DNA from: Monarcha castaneiventris obscurior
Lineage: Eukaryota; Chordata; Aves; Passeriformes; Monarchidae
NCBI GenBank assembly: GCA_026261815.1
Contig: JAMPIT010000230.1
Span: 41,438,501 to 41,502,500 of the forward strand
Length of the DNA: 64,000 nucleotides
Direction: 5' to 3'
This document shows positions 12,901-23,855 of the stretch, piece after piece. Position 1 is the stretch's first letter, and every line of letters begins with the position of its first letter. The translations under genes were made by a program, and so were the position numbers. Under the pieces are notes generated by a model. The model saw nothing but the letters and a program-made list of their open reading frames with translations, ran no database searches and was not told the origin of the DNA.

Positions 12901-13097
12901 AATATCTCCTTTGTATAATCATTTCCAATGGAATCACCTCTTTCAAGCAAAATCCTAAATACTATGCACTGCAGGATGGAGCTAAGCATCAAAGATGTCT
13001 GCATTTAAGTTGTGAATCCTCAAAATATTAAGGATTATTATTATTTTGTGTTGCCAGCAATGGAAATGTTTGCAGCTATGACAGCTGAAAAATAAGG
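9906..13097. other. Gene-free DNA with minor duplications
   Basis: No gene was recognised. A 12-bp exact direct repeat (gcataaggtcct) occurs at 10789-10800 and 10806-10817, and a 12-bp palindrome (tcatgtacatga) lies at 10673-10684. Frames at 12530-12814 plus and 12535-12804 minus cover each other almost completely, which argues against either being coding. Confidence 0.6.
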
Positions 13098-13185
13098 TAA
13101 ATCACAGGCCCAGTTCTTCTTTACTCTCCCAGAAACTGATGTGAATTACTGGGAGAACTCAATTCCAAAGTGTGGTATATTCCCC
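13098..13185. repeat. Ancient palindromic repeat fragment ('caggcccagttct' type)
   Basis: The stretch reads caggcccagttct, then a 'tgatgtgaattactggga' block, then 'gaactcaattcca'. This follows the common sauropsid repeat in which a 'gcagaattgggcc' arm, a 'gtgtaaatc..gagtaactcc' stretch and a 'cattgacttcaatgg' centre form a long imperfect palindrome. Only about half of the palindrome is visible. I recognise the pattern but cannot assign a Repbase name. Confidence 0.5.
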
Positions 13186-14234
13186 TTCAGTGATAAAGCA
13201 GCAAAGCTTTGGATTTAGAAAGGATAATGCTTTCCTATTCAGGCACCATAAATGAGATAACCCATCACCATCAGAAGGCAATGGAAAAAACAAAGACCAA
13301 AGGTTGGCATGAATCTTATGCTAGTTTGGCATTGCCTGGACATTGGAAATCCACTGTCCCCTCCTCACCTCCTACAACCCAAGGAGCAGAGGCCTTGTGT
13401 TGTTCTGCATGTTGTAGTCACTTGTGGCCCTTCTCCCAAGGCTTGTATGAGCAGTGAACTCCTAATGGAGCTGGAATTGCTCGGCCATTGTAAAGTGCAG
13501 CATAAGAGATGGAAATGCCCTCATCCCTTAGGGAGATAAATTGGATGGACACAGAAATGAGAACAAAAGGTTTTGGAGTGGATTGGGCAAATAATACATT
13601 TTACCACAAAGAGTATCAGCACATATTGGGTGAACATATTGCTCAAAAGGGTGTGTTAAAGCACATAACTATTCACGTGTGGACTTGTATGCTCCAGTGT
13701 TCTTTCTGTTGGTGGTCTTGTCACCCACTTTTCTCACTTATACACAGGCAAACATGGGCTTCACCCAACCTAATCCTGCACAGTGATCCTGTACAAGGCC
13801 TTTCAGCACAGTACAAGTACCTGCGCAACAACCTCTATCTGAACTGCATCTTGCAGGGGCAGGACTGACAGAAAATAACCTCAAAACTGAAACATGACTT
13901 TTTTTCCTTGCAAAATCTCCATTTTTCTCTGTCATCCTTGGGGTTTTCATTCAGACATCAACAAATCCTTCCCTGACTGCCAGGCACCCAGAGAATGATG
14001 ATGGGCCAAGAGTTTGTTGTGTGCTCCAAATGGCAGTATCTTGTCCAATACTTGTCTTCAAAGTCTAAGGGAGATTTGGTTCCCCTGAGCACATTGGGTA
14101 AAAAACTGGGAAGTAGTTGGGCATTTACAAAAATAAATTTCCCCCACACTTTGTATGAAGTATTAGCCAGAAGAACCAACGAATGAGTTAATGTGTGTGT
14201 TTTATTCCTCCTGAGGCAAATATGAATATGGATC
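13186..14234. other. Gene-free DNA
   Basis: No gene was recognised. Frames such as 13509-13868 plus (119 codons) and 13738-13950 minus overlap on opposite strands and carry no domain. Confidence 0.6.
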
Positions 14235-14605
14235 ATCATTTGTTTATGCTGGACAAAGAATTTGCATAACTTTAATAGGGCTTTCTATTAATTTGTGACA
14301 AATAACAAAATGCCAATATATTCATCGTTCCAAACCCATTAAGCCTGTCAGCATGGCAAATGATTGATAAAATGCTCTGATTTAGACTTGCACATTTCAT
14401 CCACATATTACTACAACCACTGTTTCATGTATGAGGCACAGCATTCTCACCAGTTTCTCATCAGGGATAAGTAATTGGCCAATTAAATCATAGGCCATGA
14501 TATCTTGTAGAGTGGAGTTAAATCAGTGATAGTCTATCTCTGAACAATTTGAATCTTAATGTGGTATAAATTAAGCTCCCTCTTTGCAGTTGCCTTCATA
14601 TGGAA
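14235..14605. promoter_or_regulatory. Candidate conserved non-coding element, AT-rich
   Basis: About 370 bp without simple repeats or any recognisable transposon, rich in words typical of vertebrate developmental enhancers. These are a TTTGCATAA octamer-like word near 14261, TGATTGAT (PBX/HOX-like) at 14361-14368, GGCCAATTAAATCATAG near 14478 and several TTAAT or ATTAA cores. Enhancer function is inference from texture only. It is immediately followed, 285 bp on, by an old SINE remnant. Confidence 0.3.
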
Positions 14606-14889
14606 TCCTCTGGTTTGAATAATGGAAAACCTGAATTTGTCAGTCAGGTAGGACTTTAGATCCCTTTATTGTCACAGATTTGTTTCCAAACTGGGTTCCA
14701 CCTCTACAGTTATTACTGAAAAGAAATTACCAGCCTGGTTGATGGAATAATGCCTCCCTTATTTATGGCTGAAACCTGACATCTTGGTAGCAGGAAGAAT
14801 TTTGTCAGGACGAGAACTCCAGGCCTTGATTTTGGAGCTTTGACAGATTACTTTCCCCCAGTAATTTTGGTTTCTTAGTGCTAGGAGTT

Positions 14890-15236
14890 GAGCTAATATT
14901 AGCAGTCCAGTAGTGTCTAGAGGTTTTGAGCTGTACCAGAGCTCCACTGTATCACAGACACTGTATAAACCCATGGTGGGGAAAAGTCCCAATCCTTCAG
15001 GGACTGCAGTATAAACAGGCAAGATGATGGGTAACAAAAAGGAAATGGTATCTCTGTTTTTCAGATGGGGTTTCACTATTCACACAGGATAATGGAACAG
15101 TAAGGCTGTTTTCAGAAGTGTGGAGAAATGAAGCATTTTGCCAAATGTCAAAAAGAGAATTTTTGTAGGAGTAGGGTATGAGCCGAGGTTTCTTGGTCCC
15201 AATACACTACTCTGATAAAAACACAATCCTCCTGCT
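14890..15236 (-). repeat. MIR-like core-SINE/L3-type retroposon, antisense, nearly full length
   Basis: The plus strand reads, in order: 'cagtagtgtctagagg', 'gagctccactgtat', 'cagacactgtataaaccc', 'gtcccaatccttcaggga', 'aaacaggcaagatga', 'tcagatgggg', 'gaagcattttgccaaatgtca', 'agggtatgagccgaggttt', 'cttggtccc', 'actactctga'. This is block for block the reverse complement of the amniote retroposon that begins with a tRNA-like 'gtggtctagtgg' head and ends 'tgtacagcgcctagcacaatgggg...ctaggcactactg'. The order and spacing across about 340 bp make the identification good, despite roughly 30% divergence by eye. No target duplication was found. Confidence 0.72.
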
Positions 15237-15817
15237 TTGTGATTTCTAAACAAAATTCAAGCATATCTCCCATAGGCTGGAAGCTAAGTAACATTCTTCT
15301 GGCAGATGAGAAAAAGCACTGTACCAAGTGGGGAAGGGGCAAAAAGTAAATGGAGATCATAAAAATAAATTAGCTTTTCTTTTTTTCCCCTCTAAATAAT
15401 TAATAGATATCTTAGCAACACTACTAAAAATGTAAGAATTGTTTCTGTTTGACTTAGAGCACTGCCTCATGGTTGGAATATTTCTTTTTAGCACTCAGGG
15501 TTAATCTGGATGCTTGGATAAGAAGGAACAAAAGAGGTGAAGTGTGTGTTTAAGTTCCTAGTAACAAAAATTGTGTATGTGACCAAGGATTGCTGTTTAC
15601 ACTCCTGGATTGCTTTTCTGCATTCCTGTGCTGGCAGTGGATGTTCCCTAACTCAGGACCGAGTGTTTTTAGCAAAGTCCCTCCCTGAAATATGCAGCAA
15701 ACTCAAATCCTTATTTTTAAATTGAGCCCAAGCCCAGGTATTTTTCTATAGAGGCAGGGACTCCAGCAGGGGAGGTACAAAAGCACCATTATAAACCCGT
15801 AAGTTCCCTTAAAAAAC
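15237..15817. other. Gene-free AT-rich DNA
   Basis: Nothing recognised other than short T-runs near 15380. Confidence 0.6.
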
Positions 15818-15876
15818 AGAATCATAGAATCATTTAGAAGGGAAAAGACCTTTAAGATGATCAAGCCTAACCATTA
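15818..15876 (-). mobile_element. CR1 LINE 3' terminus, antisense, about 60 bp
   Basis: AGAATCATAGAATCAT at 15818-15833 is the CR1 terminal 8-bp repeat in reverse complement. It is followed by 'ggaaaagacctttaagatga' and 'tcaagcctaacca', the nearly invariant last part of bird CR1 copies. Only the extreme 3' end is present, as is usual for heavily 5'-truncated insertions. Together with the copy at 7647-7808 it is the main reason for calling the genome avian. Confidence 0.9.
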
Positions 15877-16899
15877 AGAAAAACCAAACTGAAACCTTTT
15901 TGGTTTTGAAGAAGATGATAAAATATAGTTTATCTATTCCTAAGCCATCCTTTGGTTATGAGTCAGACAACACATGTGCAGAAGCAGTAGCAGGACCACA
16001 AAAAGTCCTGACTTGGATTACGTTTTCCACTGAATCTGTGGAGCTGCACCCAGTTTCCAGTAGTGAGGAATTTGGTGTGATATCATGTGGCAGTTGCAGG
16101 GGCAGATGAGCAGGGCAGTAAGGTTGCCTCTGCTTCGCCAGAAAGATTTCCTGATGACAAAAGCAAAATGTCAGCTCTGATTGTGGGGTTTTCCCAGCCC
16201 AGCATGGAAAAATGAGACGTGAGCATTTCTTTTTGGTGCTCTGTGAACTTTTTGTAGGTGGATCATGAGGAAGGAACAGACTTGGCTTTTCACACCACAT
16301 CAGAAGAGCTTGATTGCTTTTTTGGAGGGAATGTGCCCAGACACCATCAGGGGATAAGTAGTAACCAGCTGGTGAGAGGTATTTAGAACAGAGACACATT
16401 TGGTGATTAAGTTTTGACTGTTTCACTGATGGCCTTCAGCCTCCTTTCCTTAATGGGGCAGACTTGGCAGCCCGGAGGAGTGGGAACACCTGTCTGTTGG
16501 CTTCCCCTGCTCCGGCATCAACATCGTTTGAAACACTGGACATCTGCTGCTAGACCCTGTCTTTGTGAGCACTTGCATACATTTTCAAATACTTGCATAT
16601 GAGATAAATGCCAAATTCAGCTGGGGCAGGGTATTAGGAGTCAAAAACTGAAGCTGAACACCTTGGCCTCTGGAGCAATCAGTGAGCATATTTAAAAAGA
16701 GCTGCAGAACAGCAGTGCAGTGGGTCTCAGCTGTGATGCGTGGTAGGCTTGTGCAGACTCTGAAAACAAGATGTTAAAAGCACCTGCATTTAATCAGTCT
16801 GGGGAGAGTTGTCTCTGAGCTTTATCAGGACTCCTGATCAACTGCTGGTGCCTAACAACATGCAGGGAGGCACTGGGAGTTGTTATGTCACTGGCAAGA
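15877..16899. other. Gene-free DNA with a long antisense open frame
   Basis: A 156-codon minus frame (15956-16426) is the second-longest in the window. Its translation is rich in Ser, Pro, Leu and Cys with no recognisable domain, and it shares the region with plus-strand frames (15900-16109, 16414-16602). I read it as non-coding. Confidence 0.6.
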
Positions 16900-17420
16900 T
16901 ATAATGGTGTTGTTAATTTAATGCTCTTTAGATTGTTTAATTTGGAAATTCAGATTTAATCGAAAGTCAAACTCACTGTCCAAATTCCTAAATTAAACAT
17001 GAATTGTTTGGAAGCTTCTCCAGAACTGCTGTTTGTTGCATCAGTCCCACAGTCACTTTTATTGGTTGCAGAACCAACCATTTTGCAATAAGGTAATTTG
17101 GCCCCTACTACAGGAGTAGGAATAGCTGTCTTGAGACATTCTGAGCCCATTTTCTGTAAGAATCTGTGATTTTTAATAACATCATCAAAGTCATTTTGGT
17201 GGAGGCTGAGCAGGAGTGGAATAAAAACCCACAAAAGAAAGGGCAATTCCCATTCTCATTAAGGCATTCATTTGGTCTCTGTATCTTGCTGTTTGTCTGC
17301 TTAATGACTGTCATCTCCCTGATCCTCCCGAGGGTATTCATGTTTGTCTGCTTTTGTAAGAAATGAGTCATCGAGTTTGGGCATCTTTGTCACATGAAAG
17401 CATCTACGAAGGTCTGAATG
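16900..17420. promoter_or_regulatory. Candidate conserved non-coding element
   Basis: A 500-bp repeat-free stretch with TTAATTTAA and TAAATTAAAC words at its left end. A short inverted repeat (ttggtt at 17062-17067 and aaccaa at 17072-17077) lies around an inverted CCAAT box, and there are isolated CpGs near 16962, 17328, 17373 and 17407. Frames on both strands overlap (16956-17246 and 17108-17371 minus, 17166-17366 plus), so it does not look coding. Regulatory function is inference only. Confidence 0.22.
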
Positions 17421-20057
17421 TAAACGCTAGGGTTTTGTTCTCTTGGTTAAAATCATGGTGTGGGATTCCACTCTGCAAACACTGTGCTGCCTAAAGTTGC
17501 ATGTAATAGCTTTGCAATAAGGAGAAAGACCAGACTTGGAATGTAAATATGTATGATTATTTGTTAACAGTTGAAGCTCTGGAGCAACTTTTTGTTACTG
17601 GAGTTTTTGGTGTAGTGTTGTATGTGTCTGAGTGCTACAGCTCTGCAGTCTGGTTCCTCGTTAACAGCAGGGCTTGTGTGAGCTGAGTGTTGCTGAAAAG
17701 CCTGTCCCACTTCTGTGTGTGAACAGTTCCCAACAGAAATATGGGTCCATCTGGTTTTTATCGACCTCCTTCCACACTGGCACTTTGTGACGGCGTTGAG
17801 GGTGAGCTGTGAGACAGTAGCTATTCTAGATTAGAGTACAAATGCCATGTGTCTCCCCACATTGTCCTTCTGAAGAGTTGAAGGATTTGTAGCAAGGGCT
17901 TTGCACAAGCCTGTTATTCCATAAATGCGTGTGCTATCAGAAAATTTTCAGAACAGTATGGTTTCTGATCTTTTGTAAATCCAGAACAAATGAAATAGTT
18001 TTATTTCATACTTTTCTTAAGCTAACTGAAAGCATAATTTAGTCCTTAATGCAGAGTATAAGAAATAAAATGATCATTAAGTCCCTTAAAATAGTGGCAT
18101 TGTACTCAGTCCAGGAGGACTTACCGAAACATACTCTGCTCGTCCTCCTTTCTCAGGATCTCAGACAGTGCAAACCCCGTTGCTCCAAAAATAGGCTTAA
18201 TCAATACCACTCAAATTTGGATTTTTGTTGCATTAATGATTGTCCTCCAAATTTTCTTAATATAACCAGCTGGCTGTAGTTCACTAATTCTGTTCTTGGT
18301 GGTACTGGCAGAAAGGCAGTTACAAATGTGTTGTGTTAGTGAAGAATGGATTTTCAATATGCACCTAAATTTCGGCCTGACCCATGTACTCTTCTATGCC
18401 AGGGGCACTGAGACTCGTGTCCCATATCTGTTCAGGGATTGCCAGTCGTACCAAAAAATTTGCATTCTGGTCAGTGTAAAAAGAGGTGAATCTTCACTAC
18501 AATGCTACAGGGAGGTGCTGGGGATGCTTTGTTGAGGCAGTTGTAGCATTTGGTATTGATGGGATCCTTGGCCTTGCCAGATCCATCGCAGCAGGAAGTG
18601 ACTGAAAACTTCTTAGCCTAGACCAGTAAAAGTGTTTGTGTGTATGATGGGACTTCCCTCAGTTTAGCTGAGCTGTTGAACATTATCAGAAGCCAGCAAA
18701 CAGCTGCTGCTTACCTTTACCTCACTTGCTCTGTAGTTTTTGACCTGTTACTTTAATTTTGTTTCAGCCTGGTTTTTACCCAAATGCGTCTCAGGCTTGT
18801 CGCTGGCACCTGCAGTATGTGGAGCAGGAAAGAAGGGAAAGCAGGAGGGAGAAAGAGATAGGAAAGGAGCTGGCAGTGTGGTCAAAGCCAGATGGTGTAA
18901 GAGTATGTTTGGGGAATCGTATCTGGCTTCTGAGAATATTTTATACCCTTGTTATTTAATTTTTTTTAAAATGACATAGGAGTCTGTGGTTAATATTGCT
19001 TCGTCACCAGTGTGTAACAGCTAAAATGTGTTCTTCCTAGTGCTGCAGAAAGCTGTGTCCCAACTAAAGTGTGAAGCAATATGTCAGGAAAGCAAAGTGA
19101 CATACTGAGTCCTGAGCAAGACTTTTCTTTTTTTTGCTGAAGGGTAATGAAATCTGAAAAACAGGGAAAGCTGTTTTGGTTTAATAAATCTTGCTTTAAT
19201 GCAAGACTGGTAAAGGACAATATGAGTATGCTGTGAAGTGGACGTAGAGAATGGGTAATTTAATTTTGTTGCTGTTGTAATCTGCTGGGCATTTTTCCAA
19301 AACAAGAGTAGGGAGTAACTGGCATATTTCATTACAACTGCCCAGATGACTAAGAGGAGATTAAGCCTTTAATTACAAGATGGAGCATCCTGAGCCAGCA
19401 TTACAGCTTGTGACTGAAGCCACAGTCAGTCCTAGAAAAATCTAGAGGGTCTCAAATAGATGACCTGTATGTACCTCCTAAAGACTTTACGTCTTGCCTA
19501 TTTACATTTTTATTTTATTGAAATTATACAAATATATGTATAAGAGGATTAATATTTTTCATGAATTGGAAATATTCTCATGCATCTGGTCTTCTAGCCA
19601 TGTGGCATTGAAACAAACTGACAGCCAGTTCTTTTCCTCTATGTTTGCATATCAGCAACATAATTTTTAAAAGGTGCTAGGCTGTGTGGATAGGACCTTT
19701 AAACACCACATTTAAACCCCCTGTCTCCTTTTTGACTTTTCCCTTCAAATTAACAAGGCTGGTTGCTGTCAGCAGTTGTGAATGGTTAACATTCTTGCTG
19801 ATTTTACTTGCCATCAGACTGTCAAGCTAGGAGATGACATGCAATACTCATGTAAAAGTGGCAGAGAAAAGATTTTTGGTATTTTTTTCACTTGTAAAAT
19901 AGGTAAAAAGCCAAATGGAGAGAAGATATCACGTACCAAGAAGGGCTGTCTTTTGACAATATTTCATCAAACCAGTCTGTATGAAGGAGCTGATTTCTCT
20001 TTTACCCAGAACATTTATAAGGAATAATGATCTATCATTTGAATGTTTTGGTTTTTA
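17421..20057. other. Gene-free DNA
   Basis: No gene, RNA or repeat was recognised. Open frames are short (up to 82 codons) and lack domains. Confidence 0.6.
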
Positions 20058-20116
20058 GGGAGCTCCTTCAACTCCATTTGGCTCTAATGGGAGTTGGAAG
20101 GGCTCAACTTACTACT
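20058..20116. repeat. Possible palindromic 'aatgggagtt' repeat fragment
   Basis: The block 'agctccttcaactcca...taatgggagttggaagggctcaact' resembles the sauropsid repeat whose two arms read 'agctcccattga' and 'tcaatgggagttg..gtgctca'. The two arms are partially complementary here. The stretch is short, so chance is possible. Confidence 0.3.
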
Positions 20117-23100
20117 ACTAGGAAAAGAGCCCTAAAATTATGCCTTTATGCACAAGACTTAGGTGATAAATTTGGGACATTTTTAGTAAATTATGCTGGA
20201 ATAGTAGCCAGACCAGAGTGAAAAAATTTATTCTCCTAGTTCATATACATATGTTGAAGATTTAGCATGGAAAGCTGTATTGTGCCAGTGCTGGATGGTC
20301 TGCCAGCAAAATGAATGAGATGAGCATTCAGTGACAGAATGCTTGGGTATTGCAAGTGGTACCTGGCTGCGAAGAGCAGTCATTCTCTCTCAGCTGCACA
20401 AAGTTGCAGGATGTGGGTGATTTTGTTATTCAGATACCTTAAGGCCTGGAGCAGGACCAGACTTTAATAAAGCTCTGGTGCTGTGGATGGTTCTCTTTCC
20501 CTCACTGGGAGCAGGATGCATTAAAAGCAGCAGTTGAAAACAGCCATCAAGTCGGACCTTTTTTAACATACACTCAGTGTTCTTTCCTCACATGTGTCTG
20601 ACTCTGGTTGGCAGAGGTGGCCTCTTCCTGACAGAGGTCTCTAAGAAGAAAGCGTTAGTGCAGGGTTTTTAGACATCACAGTATGTTTGTCTGAGACAGC
20701 AAGAATGAAGTGGTTGCAGACATGTCAACTGTAGCTGAGCGACTGAAATATGATGACCATCAGGAAAAACCTAAAAATGAGCACAAAATTCAGCTTTAAT
20801 GGGATTACTGTGAAAAATGGTGTCCTGTGAGCGTGCAGTTTTTGATGTTGCTACTCAGAAATCCTCAGGATGACAAAAAAGTGTTACGGAGAAGCTGTAA
20901 TTTTGCATGGGATAAGTGCACTTTCCCTTTTGAAATACAGCGTATGCGGGCAGTGGCCTACTGAGTTGATACTCTTCAGCATCTCAGTTCAGGCAACACC
21001 GCTGTTACATCAGTGGGATTTTTCTGCAACTTAATTGTCACTTAATAAGAGGAGAGGATGTTTTCAAAAGTGAAAATATCCCTGCTAGCTTCTTTGGAAA
21101 GGAATTTTATCTTTGAGAGCTTTGAAGTTAACATTAGAGAAGTCAGTAAACTAGCAAGCATTTTGATATGTAAAGGTCAAGGATAACTGTTAGATGGAGT
21201 GGCTGGCAGAGAAAATCCAAGCATTTAGCAGTGGATTCATGCCACAGTGAGTTATGATCAGGCAGTTAAATAGCAGGGTTGTTTGCATCATCCATGTGGC
21301 ACTGCTATGCTGTTAACCATTCCTCCTAGTGTCCTCTACAACAATGTTTTTGAGAGTTTGTGTTTAATTGCATATATATCCTCAGGCCCAGGCTTCTTGT
21401 TCTTATGTTAGTGGCTTAGCAAGGATATCAAGAGCTGCAGGATAGGGCACATTGCTTTAGCATAAGAAATTCAAAGACTACATTAAAGTAACTCTTTCCG
21501 TTAGTTGTTCTTACGTATTCTGCTTTTCATCCTTTGAACATGACAGGAATTTATTTTCTTTTACCCAATAGCAGAGTGCATTGTGAGCACTGTATATGTC
21601 CCTCAGCTATGACTGAAAAATAAAGGAGAGAACAGTTGCAGCTATGCCGTAGCCAGCAGCAGCAGTCACTGCATGCTGTGTCACCTGCTTGGCAGGCTCT
21701 ACATCTCCCTGCTCCATAGCTGGTACAATTACCTCAGTTTATTTATGGTTATGGGGTACATAAAGAGTAAATTTGGGGAAAATTTCCATTTTCATGGTAT
21801 ACCTGGAAATTGCACAAACTCAGCAACCTTACCTCTGTTGAGGCAGAAGCTGAAAACTCATCCATTCCAACCCAACTATAAACATCTTTCTTGGGTGTGC
21901 TTCTGTTGTGACCTCACATCTGTGTTTTCAGTGATCAGCCCCATTGAAAAAGAAAGGCAGGCAGCGGAGGCTACATGCCAGTGTTCCAGTTTGGTTTAGG
22001 AATCTGGTTTTGATGAGAATCCCTCCAGCTGTCTGCTTAGGCTTTCATTCACAGCAGTCCTGGTGCTTATGAGCTGGACTGGTTTTGGATAAAACTAAAA
22101 CAGAAGCTGCACCTCTGTATGCAAATTTCTCTTCTTATTCAATCCATGGGAGACTAAAGCAAAGCTAATCCCAAGCAAACTGCCCTGAAACAATAGGACG
22201 TGGTTGCTGGACCTTTAGCAACGCTATCATACAAAACTACTCCGATTTGTCTACACTTACTTGTTTAAGAGATGTAGCCTGGAGATAACTGACCTCTGTA
22301 GAGAAACTCATTTTGTGGAGTTCAGCTCAAGCCTTCATGCATCTCTACTGCCATGTAGAAGACTCCATATTCAAAACCTCTCTTGATGGAGGTGGTGATG
22401 GAGATTTTCTCAGCAGCCCCTAAGTACTCACAGCAGGGCAGGATGAGAGGACCTCAGACACCAGCAGATTCCCAGCTGCCCAGGGAGGAATGCTTTCTTT
22501 ATCCTGCAATAACCGTGGTCCTTTGAAGATGGATGATCCACATGAACTCCACTTTCATTTAACTTCCTCAGTGTTGTGATGAAATGCCACCACCAGGACT
22601 TTGGATTTGTTAAGGAATGGAAGAACAATTGCGACTGCTTCATTGCACGTGCTGTTAATTAAAAGTTGCTGAATACAGCACAGGATACAAATACTTCCCG
22701 AGTAACAATGTTTGTTACTACTACAGTCTGGATGAAACAGGACAGATTATTGTAGTCATATAGTTGTTACATGATCAACAGAACACATATTGTGTGGAGG
22801 CTGGGAAAGTTCAGAAGATGCCCCACAGCAGCTGAACAAAAGACTGGAGTTGCAGCTTATTCCCACTATGTGGGTTGGGTAGTAACCCACATTAGTCCAC
22901 TCTTGCCAGGACGACTGGGTGGTCTTATTTTCTTTCATGCTGTACCAGAAAAATGTCTGTGATAGCCAAACAGTGCCAATGTTTTCTGTATTACATTACC
23001 ATAATTGAAAATACTACTGAATTGCTAGAAAACTGCCAAATCAAATGTTCCAAATAACCGTGGTGTCATTTGTCTGACAGATAATGTTTGATTTTCTGAA

Positions 23101-23719
23101 GAACCATACAGCATGCAGAATTAGGCGAGGGGAAATACACTGCATGGTTATTAATTCTTTAATACTTGAAACTACTTAGCAAAGAACATGTAGATCAAAG
23201 CTTTTGCTTGAGAAGATTGAGCTTCCGAGACAGGAGATAGCGGGAGCAGTCTGGAGCAATATAACAGAATCCTGGAGGATAAAAAAAAGAACTGATTACA
23301 TTTCCATTAGTTTTAAAATCTCCTTTGTGTTCAGTTTAGACATATTCATGGCTCTTGTATTCCAGGTTAAATGTAACCTGTTAAGCCCTTGATCCATTTG
23401 CTCAAATTGACAGGCAGTAGCTTTCCACTTTTAATAAATATATTTGGAATTTTGGGAGCCATCCTTTAAGAAGAAAGCTAGGATGCTTTTTGATTTCTGA
23501 TTGTTACCTTAGATTATGAAAGAAAGAGATGGGTTGCAATAATCCATTCTTTATTGAAACCATCCCCAAAAGAGGTATTTCAGACAGGTCAGGTTTTCAT
23601 GACCTCAGTTGCTGTTACCCATAGAATGGAAAAAGCAGGGATAATCCTTTTTTTCTTGTTGTGATGTGCATTTGATGATCTGTTTCATATTTAAAGCCCA
23701 AGTCTACCGTAAGTATGCT
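20117..23719. other. Gene-free DNA
   Basis: Nothing recognised. The longest frame (108 codons, 21673-21999 plus) has no domain. Confidence 0.6.
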
Positions 23720-23855
23720 CCCTACTGATTTCATTGGAAACAGAAATAGTGTTTTATACCCAAAAATCATGTAACTCCAAAATCTGACCCTCCTGAAGTC
23801 AATGACAATTATACCAGAGATCTTGTAAGTGGCAAAATTTGGCCTCAGGCTCCTC
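23720..23855. repeat. Ancient palindromic repeat fragment ('cctgaagtcaatga' type)
   Basis: It contains 'ctgatttcattggaaacag', a middle part, and then 'cctgaagtcaatgacaatta' and 'ggcaaaatttggcc'. The two halves relate as reverse complements around the tgacttcaatgg core, as in the repeat at 13098-13185. The terminal 'aaatttggcc' is the usual outer arm. Family name unknown to me. Confidence 0.45.

Noticed and set aside
15956..16426. 156-codon open frame on the minus strand
   Set aside because: No recognisable domain, low-complexity Ser/Pro/Leu-rich translation, overlapping plus-strand frames and no splice signals. The length is within reach of chance.
21560..21790. Possible MIR-like fragment ('gagcactgtatatgtccc' and later 'cctcagtttatttatgg')
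   Set aside because: Spacing between the two words does not fit one element, and each is short enough to be chance.
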